A DNA stretch of 64,000 bases from CAVTND01 sp963735955 (GTDB taxonomy: Bacteria > Pseudomonadota > Gammaproteobacteria > Burkholderiales > Burkholderiaceae_F): positions 1-64,000 of the forward strand of contig CAVTND010000017.1 in the NCBI GenBank assembly GCA_963735955.1. The letters run 5' to 3'. Positions 9,501 through 18,523 of this stretch are shown one piece after another. Each line of letters begins with the position of its first letter. The first letter of the stretch is position 1. The translations under genes were made by a program, and so were the position numbers. The notes beneath the pieces are model-generated. The model saw only the letters and a list, made by a program, of their open reading frames with translations. It was not told where the DNA came from and searched no databases.

Positions 9501-10220
9501 CATGAAAAACAACTTCACGCCGGGCATGTCCTGCGCGACCTGTTCGACGTAGCGGCGCAGGATCGGTGACAGATAGGCGTCGACTACCGTCGTGTCGCCT
9601 CGGCTCACCAGCTTCATCATCGGGCTGGTCTGGTGTGAAGTGCTGACCTGTGAGAATCCCGCCTCGCGCGCAAGCCGTGCCGCCGTCTGCTCATGCGCGG
9701 TATAGCGATAACCGTGCATGAAGACGATCGCGACACTTCGCAGGCCTCGGTTCGCCGCGTCGGCCAGGGCCACACTCAGGTGCGCTTCGTCGAGCGCCTC
9801 GATCAGTTCGCCGCGAGCGCCAACCCGCTCGTGCGCCTCGATCACTTCTCGATAGAGCAACTCGGGCAGGACGATGTGCCGATCGAACAGGCGCGGCCGG
9901 TTCTGGTAGGCAATCCGAAGTGCATCGCGAAAGCCGCGCGTGGTCACCAGCAAGGTCGGCTCGCCCTTGCGCTCGAGCAGCGCGTTGGTGGCCACCGTAG
10001 TGCCCATCTTCACGCATTCGACCTGTCGAGGCGTGACCGGCGCACCGAGCGGGAGTTCGAGCAGGTAGCGGATGCCGGCGACCGCTGCATCCTGGTACTG
10101 CTCCGGATTCTCCGAAAGCAGCTTGTGTGTGACCAGAGTGCCGTCCGGCCGCTTGCCGACGACGTCGGTGAAGGTGCCGCCCCGGTCAATCCAGAACTGC
10201 CAGCGTTGCGTGCTGCTCAC
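6548..10220 (-). CDS. 5-oxoprolinase/hydantoinase A-B fusion, disrupted
   Basis: The reconstructed protein is about 1,220 residues, the usual size of ATP-dependent 5-oxoprolinase, which opens 5-oxoproline to glutamate; related N-methylhydantoinases use the same fold. The HyuA half starts with DRGGTFTDVVG and has the GFDMGGTSTDVS phosphate-binding motif. The HyuB half starts near VDPVLLEVFNNLFMN and includes NDPYHGGTHLPDV and SRGHHADIGG. Two lesions interrupt it: an in-frame TAG at 7599-7601, where relatives usually have a Glu codon, and a frameshift near 7050 before NNFTFGN. A palindromic in-frame insert lies at about 7742-7850. The gene is divergent from a TRAP transporter that may import its substrate. 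Confidence 0.8.
7742..7780. repeat. 16-bp inverted repeat hairpin in oxoprolinase gene
   Basis: Arms 7742-7757 and 7765-7780 are reverse complements with one mismatch, around a seven-base loop (AAAAAAC). The left arm encodes the conserved VGSRG residues of the HyuB domain, and the right arm is an inverted copy of it placed upstream in the gene. It belongs to an extra segment of roughly 20 codons that is not expected in the family. Confidence 0.75.
7810..7836. repeat. Palindrome CTCCCCTTC-A-GAAGGGGAG
   Basis: Perfect nine-base arms at 7815-7823 and 7825-7833 flank a single A. GCAC/GTGC pairing extends the palindrome outward with a small bulge. It resembles the short GC-rich palindromes that are normally dispersed between genes, but here it is read in frame inside the oxoprolinase coding sequence as SPSEGEG. 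Confidence 0.7.
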
Positions 10221-10350
10221 GTTCTCATCGCTCGTTTCATGTCTGGCCAGCCTGCGCCCGGGGTCCGCGCGTACTATTGCGCCCCAGTCATGTTAGCAAC
10301 GCCCTTGTCGCAACCTTCCCGGATTCATTCTCATAGTCAATGAGGAGCCC

Positions 10351-11343
10351 ATGAAGCGCCGTCACGTCCTCAGTTCCGCTCTTGCCGCGGTCGTCTCCAT
10401 CCTTGCCCTGTCTGCTCAGGCCCAGACCAAGTGGGACCTGGCCAGTGGTTATCCGCTCGCCAATCCGCACACCGTCACCCTGCAGCAGTTCGCGAAAGAC
10501 ATTGATATCGCGACCCAGGGCAAGCTGAAGATCACCGTGCATCCGAACGGCTCTCTGTTCCGTGCTCCCGAAATCATGCGCGCGGTCGAGGCCGGACAGG
10601 CACCGATGGGCGAAATACTGATGAGCCTGCTGGTCAACCAGAACCCGATTTTCGGTCTCGATTCGCTGCCGTTCCTTGCCACCGGCTTCGATGATGCGTA
10701 TCGCCTGTGGCAGGCACAGCGACCCGTGCTCGAGCGGGTCCTCGACAAGCGCGGGGTCAAGCTGCTGTATGCGGTGGCCTGGCCGCCGCAGGGTATCTAC
10801 GCCAAGAAACAGCTCAATTCGGCAGTCGACATGAAGGGCCTGAAGTGGCGTGCCTACAACCCGGCCACGACCAAGATCGCGCAGGCCGTTGGCGCGCAAC
10901 CGATGACGATCCAGGCTTCGGAGCTCTCGCAGGCCCTGGCCACCGGCGTGGTCGACTCCTTCATGTCGTCGGGCGCCACCGGCGTGGACAGCAAGGTCTG
11001 GGAGAGCCTTTCGCACTTCCACACCGTCGATGCCTGGTTACCGAAGAACATGGTCGTCGTCAATGCCAAGGACTTTGCCAAGCTCGATAAGGCCATGCAG
11101 GACGCAGTGCTGAAGTCAGCGGCCGAGTCGGAGAAGAAGGGCTGGGAACGGATGCGCGCTTACACCGACGAGTCACTGGCGATCCTGCAGAAGAACAAGA
11201 TGACGGTGGTCAAGCCGAGTCCGCAGTTGATGGGCGACATGAAGAAAATCGGTGACGAGTTGCTGGCTGACTGGCTGAAGGCGGCCGGAACCGACGGCCA
11301 GGAGATCATGACTGCGTACCGCAAGAGCGCCGGCAAGAAGTAG
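10351..11343 (+). CDS. TRAP transporter solute-binding protein, DctP family
   Basis: This 330-residue protein starts with a signal peptide (basic MKRRH, hydrophobic core, cleavage near AQA-QT). The mature sequence has the DctP pattern: ASGYPLANPHT, FAKDIDIATQGKLKITVHPNGSL, RAVEAGQAPMGEIL, and the central WPPQGIYAKK with MKGLKWRAYN, where the conserved Arg normally pairs with a substrate carboxylate. It delivers a probably carboxylated solute to the DctQM membrane subunits encoded next. A GAGGAG-like ribosome site precedes ATG. It is divergent from the oxoprolinase, which makes 5-oxoproline or a hydantoin a reasonable guess. Confidence 0.9.
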   Translation: MKRRHVLSSALAAVVSILALSAQAQTKWDLASGYPLANPHTVTLQQFAKDIDIATQGKLKITVHPNGSLFRAPEIMRAVEAGQAPMGEILMSLLVNQNPIFGLDSLPFLATGFDDAYRLWQAQRPVLERVLDKRGVKLLYAVAWPPQGIYAKKQLNSAVDMKGLKWRAYNPATTKIAQAVGAQPMTIQASELSQALATGVVDSFMSSGATGVDSKVWESLSHFHTVDAWLPKNMVVVNAKDFAKLDKAMQDAVLKSAAESEKKGWERMRAYTDESLAILQKNKMTVVKPSPQLMGDMKKIGDELLADWLKAAGTDGQEIMTAYRKSAGKK

Positions 11344-11393
11344 CCGGCGCAGATGACGACTTTCCCATCGCCCAGTTTCGTGTCTCGGCTCGA

Positions 11394-11906
11394 TTGAAGA
11401 CTCTGCTAAGTCCGCTGTACGCGCTGTTCGGCGCGCTCGGTGCGGTGTTCATCCTGCTGACCCTGCTGGTTCAGCTCGTCTCGATCGCTGGCCGGCCGTT
11501 CGGCTTCAACATCGAGGGCTACGACTCCTATGCCGGCTACTTCCTTGCCGCTGGAGCGTTCTTCGCGTTCGCGCATACGCTTCGACGCGGTGACCACATC
11601 CGCGTGACGCTGATCGTCACCCGTTTCCACGGCCGCGGCCGCCTCTGGATCGAGATCGCCTGCCTCACGGTGGCCAGCCTGCTGACGTCGTACTTCGCGT
11701 GGTTCTCGGTGCGCCTGGCCTGGGGCTCCTACGCATATCAGGACATTTCGCAGAACGTCGACGCGACGCCGCTGTGGATTCCGCAGTTGTCGATGGCACT
11801 CGGCGTGAGCGCACTGGCGCTCGCCTTCATCGAGGAACTGATCTGGGTCGTGCGCACCGGACATCTGCCGGCGCAGCAAAACGAAGAACTGGCGCGCACC
11901 GAATAG
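11394..11906 (+). CDS. TRAP transporter small permease, DctQ
   Basis: This 170-residue protein has four hydrophobic segments, at about residues 8-30, 45-63, 86-106 and 126-148. The motif FAHTLRRGDHIRVTLI after the second segment is diagnostic of DctQ subunits. It pairs with DctM to form the sodium-dependent membrane complex served by the DctP protein. Translation probably begins at TTG 11394; no ATG fits the N-terminal helix. It is followed by the large permease 27 bases later. Confidence 0.88.
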   Translation: MKTLLSPLYALFGALGAVFILLTLLVQLVSIAGRPFGFNIEGYDSYAGYFLAAGAFFAFAHTLRRGDHIRVTLIVTRFHGRGRLWIEIACLTVASLLTSYFAWFSVRLAWGSYAYQDISQNVDATPLWIPQLSMALGVSALALAFIEELIWVVRTGHLPAQQNEELARTE

Positions 11907-11933
11907 GGCCAGAACGCTGAGCGCCGACCTGCC

Positions 11934-13234
11934 ATGGACGCCTGGATCGCATTCTTTCTCGTGCTGCTGATGTTTGCGATCCTGGGCGCGGGCGTCTGGA
12001 TCGGCGTTGGCATACTCGGCGTGGCCTGGATCGCGTTGGAACTGTTCACGACGCGCGCCGGCGGCGACAGCATGGCGATCACGGTCTGGGGTTCGCTTTC
12101 AAGCTGGACCCTGACGGCGCTTCCACTCTTCATCTGGATGGGAGAAGTTCTGCTGAAGACCAAACTTTCGGAGGGTATGTTTCGCGGCCTCGCTCCCTGG
12201 CTGCAGTGGCTGCCAGGACGACTTCTTCACACGAACATCATCGGCTGCACGATCTTCGCGGCGGTATCGGGCTCTTCGGCGGCCACCTGCGCCACGATCG
12301 GCAAGATCACCCTGCCCGAACTTGCCAAGCGCAACTATCCGGAGTCGATCTCGATCGGCTCGCTGGCCGGCGCCGGCACGCTCGGCCTGCTGATCCCGCC
12401 GTCGATCATCATGATCGTCTACGGCGTGGCCGCCGATGTCTCGATCGGAAAGCTTTTCATCGCTGGCGTGATTCCAGGCCTGCTGCTCGCCGGTCTCTTC
12501 ATGGGATACACGATCTGGTGGTCGCTGCGCCATCGCGCGGAGATCCCGCCCGCCGATATCCGTCTCTCGTTCAATGAAAAGCTGGCGGAGTCACGCCACC
12601 TGATTCCAGTCGTGCTGCTGATTGCCGCTGTGCTGGGGTCGATCTACGCCGGAGTGGCCACCGCCACCGAGGCGGCCTCGCTCGGCGTGGCCGGCGCGCT
12701 GGTTCTCGCAGCCCTCCAGCGTGCGCTTTCGTGGAGGGCCTTTTCCGAGTCGCTGATGTCGGCCACGCGGCTGTACGCGATGATCGCGCTGATCCTGGCC
12801 GGTTCCTCATTCCTGTCGCTCGCGATGGGATTTATCGGCCTGCCGAGACACCTGGCCGAGGCGATCGGTGCGCTCAATCTGTCGCCCGTTCGCCCTGATC
12901 ATGCTGTTGATGGCGTTCTACATCGTGCTCGGCTGCTTCCTTGACGGCATCTCGATGGTGGTGCTGACGATGGCGGTGCTGCTGCCGACGCTCGAGGTGG
13001 CCGGCATCGATCTGCTGTGGTTCGGCATTTTCATCGTCCTGGTCGTCGAAATGGCACAGATCACGCCACCCGTCGGCTTCAACCTGTTCGTCATGCAGGC
13101 AATGACGAAACTGCAGATCAACACGATCGCACGCGCTGCATTTCCGTACTTCGTGATGATGATGATCGCGGTACTGCTTATCTATGTCTTTCCTTTCGCT
13201 CGTGACCTACCTGCCTTCGCAGATGAAGCTTTGA
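11934..13234 (+). CDS. TRAP transporter large permease, DctM (two frameshifts)
   Basis: The reconstructed protein of about 432 residues is a polytopic DctM channel subunit. AAVSGSSAATCATIGKITLPE is the conserved substrate and ion site region, followed by GAGTLGLLIPPSIIMIVYG, GVATATEAASLGVAGAL and near the end EMAQITPPVGFNLFV. One extra base near 12887 (after LSP) shifts the frame. A second in a TTT run near 13195 hides the natural end, which reads PSLVTYLPSQMKL and stops at 13234. Both look like insertion errors. It completes the DctPQM operon. Confidence 0.85.
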
Positions 13235-13310
13235 TCGCACGGCAGGGTCGCCTCTATCGTCTGCGCGCCGGGTAGAATCCGCGCCGCTCAATTACAAGAA
13301 GAACCGTCGA

Positions 13311-14573
13311 ATGCATGTTGTCGTGGTCGGCGCCGGGATCATCGGCGTCTGCACCGCTTATTACCTGCGCCGTGCCGGCTTTGACGTGACCGTGCTCGAA
13401 CGACGCGCAGGTGTGGCACAGGAAACCAGTTTTGCGAATGCCGGCGTGTTGGCGCCCGGCTACGTGGGACCGTGGGCTGCGCCGGGCATGCCGCGCAAGG
13501 TGCTGCGCTACCTGTTCCGCCGCGGAGGCGCCGGTGGTGTTTCGGCCGAGCGCCGGACCCTGCCCTATGGCGCTGGATCCGGCGCTGGTATGCCGAGTGC
13601 GACGCCGAGCGCTATCGGCGCAATCGAACCCGCATGCAACGCCTGGCCGTTTACAGCCAGATGCAGTTGCACTCGCTCGTCGAGCGCATGCGCTTGAGTA
13701 CGAACAGACCAAAGGTTATCTGCAACTCTTCCGCACCGAAGCGGAACTGGAAGCATCGTCCACGATTCGGGTCGATCCTGACTGAACTTGGGGTGACGCA
13801 CGCGGTGCTGAATCGCCGAGCAGGCGCACGCACTCGAAGCAGCGCTGCACCCGGTTACCGCCCTCGCGGGCGCCTTGCACCTGCCTGACGAGGAAACCGG
13901 CAATTGCGCCTATCTTTGCGCATCAGATCAAGGATCTCGCGATCCGTGATGGCGTCCGGTTTCGATTCGGGGTTAGCGTGCAGGCACTTGATCAGGTGCA
14001 GGGTCGGATTGAGCGACTGCGGACCGATCAGGGCGAAGTGCGCGCCGATGCGTATCGTGCTGGCCGGTGGCGTCGACACCGCCGCCCTGGTGCGCCCGCT
14101 TGGCATCAAGCTGCCGATCATGCCGATCAAGGGTTACTCGGCGACCGTACCGATCACTGCATACGAGCACGCGCCCTACATCAGTGTCATGGACGAGACT
14201 TACAAGGTCGCCGTCACCCGCATGGGCAATCGTCTGCGCATCGCCGGCACGGCAGAGACTTGGCTCTCGGAAGATGAATCTGCGTGACAGCGCCTTGCGC
14301 ACCCTGCTCAAGGTCGCTCAGGACTGGTTTCCGTATGCGGCCAGCTACAGCCAGGCCAAGTACTGGGTGGGCGCGCGGCCGATGCTCCCGGATGGTCCGC
14401 CCGTACTCGGTGCCACGCCGCTGCCGAATCTCTTTCTGAACGCCGGACACGGCTCAAGCGGCTGGGTAATGGCCTGCGGTTCGGCCCGCGTGCTGGCCGA
14501 CACGATGAGCGGCAAGCCGCCGGAAATCGACCTCGAAGGCCTGACGCTCGATCGCTACCAGGGAAGCAGGTGA
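13311..14573 (+). CDS. dadA: D-amino-acid dehydrogenase (DadA-like), many frameshifts
   Basis: The N terminus, MHVVVVGAGIIGVCTAYYLR, is an FAD-binding Rossmann start, followed by ETSFANAGVLAPGYVGPWA, typical of the DadA family. Fragments in all three frames continue in the expected order: QLFRTEAELEA, THAVLNR, LAGGVDTAALVRPLGI, YSATVPIT, KYWVGARPMLPDGPPVLG and the C-terminal FAD contact NAGHGSSGW. The enzyme oxidises D-amino acids to keto acids and passes electrons to the respiratory chain. At least six one-base shifts occur between 13520 and 14260, the densest in the window. I favour consensus errors but cannot exclude a decaying gene. Confidence 0.75.
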
Positions 14574-14606
14574 TGGCCAAGCTCAGCCTCGGCGTAGTCT
14601 CCGATC

Positions 14607-16093
14607 ATGGGCATTCCGCTTCTGAACGTCACGCAACTGCGGGCCGCTGAGCAATCGGCAGCAGTCGGTTTGCCGCCCGGCGAACTGATGCAGCGCGCTG
14701 GACGAGCCGTCGCCCACGCAGTTGGGAAGTTTGGAACACAACGAACCGAGGGCAAGAAGCCGCTGACGATCTGCATTGTCTGCGGACCCGGCAACAATGG
14801 CGGCGATGGCTTCGTCGCGGCGGCGGCCCTGCAGTCGGCCGGCCATCGGGTCAGTTGTCTGTCTCGTCGGATGCGACCGACCGACAGCGCGCGACGCGCT
14901 CGCGGCATTTGAACATTGGCGCAGTAGCGGGGGCGAGATCAGCCGCGTCCTGCCGCAGGGTAGCTCAGTTCGATGTGGTGGTGGACGCCTTGTTCGGAAT
15001 CGGTTTGGCGCGTCCGCTCGCCGGCGACTTTCTGGCCGCGGTCCACTGGATCAACGCACAGCCTGCCGTTTGCGCAATCGACCTGCCCAGCGGTCTTGAC
15101 GCAGACAGTGGCAGCTGGGTCGGCGGCGTGGCCGGAGTGCGCGCCGACCTGACCGTGAGCTTCATCGCCGACAAGCCGGGACTGCACACCGCCGAAGGAG
15201 TGGACGCGGCCGGAAGGATCCTCATCGACGGCCTCGGCGTGACACTGCCTGAGGCGGGAGTTTCCCTGGTCGAGCCGGCCGACTTTGCTGGGCTTCTTCT
15301 GCCGCGGCAGCGCAATTCGCACAAGGGAAAGTTTGGCAATGTCGCGATTGTCGGCGGTGGCCGTGGCATGGTCGGTGCTGCGCTGCTGGCGGGACGCGCT
15401 GCGCTGCGCCTCGGCGCCGGTCGCGTTTTTGTCGATCTGATCGGCGCGCCGGAACTCGGAGTCGATCCCCAGCAGCCTGAGCTGATGCTGAGGCCGGTGT
15501 CGACAGTCGGCGAGTTGCAGGCGATCGTGGTCGGTTGCGGACTTGGCGTCGACCCGACCGCGCGCGCCGCCTTGTCGCAGCGATCGAGCGTGCGGTGGCG
15601 CTGGTGCTGGACGCTGACGCGCTGTCCCTGCTTGCGTCCGATTCGAGCATTGCTCGAGCCGAGTTCGAGAGCGAAGCTCGAGCACGGTGCTGACCCCGCA
15701 CCCGCTCGAAGCGGCGCGACTGCTTGCCTGCACCGCCACCGAGGTTCAGGCCGATCGGATATAGGCCGCGCATCGATCTGGCGCGCGCACTGCAATGCGA
15801 TCGTCGTGCTGAAAGGCTGCTGGAACGGTGATTGTCGGACCAGACCGGGAATCTCGCCATCAATCCGACCGGATCGCCCGCGCTGGCCACCGCCGGCACC
15901 GGCGACGTTCTGGCTGGGATGATCGGCGCCCTGCTGGCGCAGGGATTCGAGCCGTGGCAGGCCACGTTCGCTGCAGTCTGGCTGCATGGTCGTGGCGGCG
16001 AAGGGCTGGGCGACGTCGGGCTGGTCGCCGGCGAGATCGCCCTGCGCGCGGTCGAATCCTGCGGACGCTGCGCGCCGAGCGCTATCGCGTTGA
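14607..16093 (+). CDS. nnr: Bifunctional NAD(P)H-hydrate epimerase/dehydratase, frameshifted
   Basis: The N-terminal YjeF_N domain has VTQLRAAEQSA and the nucleotide loop CGPGNNGGDGFVAAAAL, then FDVVVDALFGIGLARPL and CAIDLPSGLDADSG. The C-terminal ADP-dependent dehydratase domain has SHKGKFGNVAIVGG, GAALLAGRAALRLGAGRV and the ATP-site TAGTGDVLAGMIGALLAQG. Together they repair hydrated NADH and NADPH. Breaks occur near 14855, 14945, 15590-15700 and 15830. Removing one T near 16050 gives a natural end at TGA 16091-16093, directly abutting the predicted end of the convergent ABC gene. The total length of about 495 residues matches the bifunctional family. Confidence 0.8.
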
Positions 16094-16772
16094 CTACGCG
16101 TCCCGCGGCGAGCTCGATCTGTCGGCCGCAGCGGTGCGCAATGTCCTGGTCGTGCGTGACCAGCACCAGCGTCGATCCGCGCTCGCGATTGAGCTCGAAC
16201 ATCAGGTCGATCACCGCTTCACCGGTATGTGCGTCGAGGCTGCCGGTCGGTTCATCGGCCAGCAGCAGCGGTGGACGCAGGACAAAGGCGCGCGCCAGCG
16301 CGACCCGCTGCTGCTCGCCGCCGCACAGGGTCCGCGGGTAGTGCGACAGTCGCTGACGCAAGGCCGACTCGTGCCAGCAGATTGCGCGCCGCCTCGAGCG
16401 GAGTTTCGCCCTCGCGGCGAACGTCCAGTCAACTCGAGCGGCAGCAGCACATTTTCGAGTGCGGTCAAGTGCGGCAGCAGCTGGAATGACTGGAACACGA
16501 AACCGATCGGCGCGCCCGCAGCGCGGCGCGACCATCTTCGTCGAGTGCGAACAGTGCTCTCGCCGAAGATGCTGACGGTGCCTGAGGTCGGCACATCGAG
16601 TCCAGCCAGCAGGCCAAGCAAGCGTCGACTTGCCGGAGCCGGAGGCGCCGACGATGGCCACGGTTTCGCCGGCGGCGATCGACAGATTGATATCATCCAG
16701 AATCGTCAGGCTGCCCGTGGCATCCTGCACGATCTTTCCGAGGCCGCGCGCCTCCACCGCAATGCTGGTCAC
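16094..16772 (-). CDS. ABC transporter ATP-binding protein, YbbA/LolD type, frameshifted
   Basis: The rebuilt protein of about 225 residues has Walker A GASGSGKSTL, a Q-loop region FVFQSFQLLPHLTALENVLLPLEL, signature LCGGEQQRVALARAF, Walker B LLLADEPTGSLD and an H-loop LVTHD. That order places it in the LolD/YbbA/MacB branch. It is divergent from tesA, as ybbA is in many proteobacteria, but no ybbP-like permease follows. Several one-base breaks lie between 16370 and 16640. GTG 16772 starts VTSIAVEARGLGK. The end is uncertain: a TAG at 16094-16096 becomes in frame after one correction. Confidence 0.75.
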
Positions 16773-17462
16773 TCGCTTCGCTGCCTCGCGCAGAAACTTC
16801 CTGCTCAGATTCGGATCCTTGCTGGCGATCGTCCTGATCGCCAGCAATGCGGCACTGGCACAACCTTCCGCACCGGCTGCATCGGAAAATCGCCCGGCGA
16901 TCCTGGTCCTGGGCGATAGCCTGTCCGCAGAATACGGACTGCCGCGCGGAACAGGCTGGGTAAAGCTGCTATCCGAGCGATTGCGTGACGAGCGGCGCGG
17001 ATTATACGGTCGTCAACTCCAGCATCAGCGGTGAAACCACGAGTGGCGGTCGCACTCGACTGCCGCAGCTGCTGAAGCAGCATCGGCCGGCAGTTGTCGT
17101 GCTTGAGCTCGGAGCCAACGATGGCCTGCGCGGCTTGCCGCTCGCCACCATGCATGACAATCTCACCGCGATGATCGATGCGAGCCGCGCTGCTGGCGCA
17201 CGGGTATTGCTGGTCGGCATGCGCGTGCCACCGAACTACGGGCGCGACTACAGCGAACGATTTCATGCGACGTTTGCCGCGCTCGCCAAGTCGCAGCGCG
17301 TCGCCTTGGTGCCTTTTCTGTCTCGACGGTTTCGCCGAGGGACTCGACCTGTTCCAGGCAGATCGCATCCATCCGAACGAGCGCGCCCAGCCGGTCATGG
17401 TCAACAATGTCTGGCCGCATCTCCAGCCTTTGCTGAAGTCGGCCCCCAAAGCCAGAACATGA
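16762..17462 (+). CDS. tesA: GDSL/SGNH esterase, TesA-like (frameshifted)
   Basis: TesA is a periplasmic acyl-CoA thioesterase/lysophospholipase. The signal peptide is FGSLLAIVLIASNAALAQ. Block I, AILVLGDSLSAEYGL, contains the nucleophilic Ser. ISGETTSGGRTRL carries the oxyanion Gly, block III is VLELGANDGLRGL with the oxyanion Asn, and block V DRIHPNE holds the catalytic Asp and His. One extra G near 16990 and one extra T near 17320 break the frame; removing both restores the chain. ATG 16762 overlaps the divergent ABC start by 11 bases. The stop overlaps the mnmH start (ATGA). Confidence 0.82.
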
Positions 17463-18517
17463 ACGATCGCAGCATCATTGCGGCCGCCGAGGCAGTGCGC
17501 GACCTCGCGACGTTCAGCGACATCATCGACGTCCGCAGCCCGGCCGAGTTTGCGCAGGACCACCTGCCGGGTGCGATCAATTCGCCGGTGCTCGACGATG
17601 CGCAGCGCGTTGAAGTAGGCACACTCGATCGCCAGCACTCATCCTTCGAGGCGCGCCGCCGTGGCGCGGCCTATGTAGCGCGCAACATCGCAGCGCACCT
17701 CGAGCAGACTTTCAGCGACATACCTCGCGACTGGCGACCGCTGGTGTACTGCTGGCGCGGCGGCAATCGCAGTGGCGCCATGACTCACATCCTCGGTCGC
17801 GTCGGCTGGCAGGCACGCCAGCTTGAGGGCGGCTACCGCGCATTTCGCCGCATCGTGCTCGGCCAACTCGACCGCTTGCCGGATCAGCTCACGTTACGCG
17901 TTGTCTGTGGACCCACCGGCAGCGGCAAGAGCCGTCTGCTGCTGCAGCTGGCCGCATCAGGAGCACAGGTTCTCGATCTCGAAGCGATTGCGCATCACCG
18001 AGGATCAGTGCTGGGCGGCCTGCCCGCCACGCCACAACCGTCGCAGAAATTGTTCGAGTCCCGCGTTTGGGACCGTCTGCGCAGCCTCGATCCACAACGT
18101 CCAGTTTACGTCGAGTCCGAGAGCCGCAAGGTTGGCGAAGTGCGGGTTCCGGATGCTTTGCTGGCCCGCATGCGCGCGGCCGACTGTATTCGGATCGAGT
18201 TGCCACTGGATGCCCGGGTCCGACTCCTGCGCGACGAATACGTGCACTTTGAACAAGATCCAGCGGGCCTCTTTGCGCAACTGGATTGCCTTTCAGGCCT
18301 GCATGGCCGCGAACGTGTCGCTTCCTGGAAGGCCCTAGCGGCCGAACGGCAGTGGGATCAGATGGTGGCCGCCCTGTTGCGCGACCACTATGACCCAGCC
18401 TATGGAAAATCGATAACGCGTAATTTTGTGCAGGCGGCGCGGGCACCAGTGATCAGCATCGCCAGTGACGACCCCGGCGCCTTCGCCGCCGCTGCCCGTG
18501 CACTGGCACCCGTCTGA
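17459..18517 (+). CDS. mnmH: tRNA 2-selenouridine synthase
   Basis: This 352-residue protein joins an N-terminal rhodanese domain (DIIDVRSPAEFAQDHLPGAINSPVL, active-site VYCWRGGNRSG with the catalytic Cys) to a C-terminal P-loop domain (VVCGPTGSGKSRLL). This is the MnmH/SelU architecture that replaces sulfur by selenium in 2-thiouridine at the wobble base of certain tRNAs, using selenophosphate. ATG 17459 overlaps the tesA stop. No selD is in this window, so selenium donor supply must be encoded elsewhere. The gene is intact. Confidence 0.9.
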   Translation: MNDRSIIAAAEAVRDLATFSDIIDVRSPAEFAQDHLPGAINSPVLDDAQRVEVGTLDRQHSSFEARRRGAAYVARNIAAHLEQTFSDIPRDWRPLVYCWRGGNRSGAMTHILGRVGWQARQLEGGYRAFRRIVLGQLDRLPDQLTLRVVCGPTGSGKSRLLLQLAASGAQVLDLEAIAHHRGSVLGGLPATPQPSQKLFESRVWDRLRSLDPQRPVYVESESRKVGEVRVPDALLARMRAADCIRIELPLDARVRLLRDEYVHFEQDPAGLFAQLDCLSGLHGRERVASWKALAAERQWDQMVAALLRDHYDPAYGKSITRNFVQAARAPVISIASDDPGAFAAAARALAPV

Positions 18518-18523
18518 CGCGCC

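Noticed and set aside
15222..16847. Minus-strand 541-codon frame covering the ABC ATPase and nnr
   Set aside because: Only the part from about 16,094 to 16,772 contains ABC motifs; the rest is antisense to nnr and is open because a frameshift removes the natural stop.
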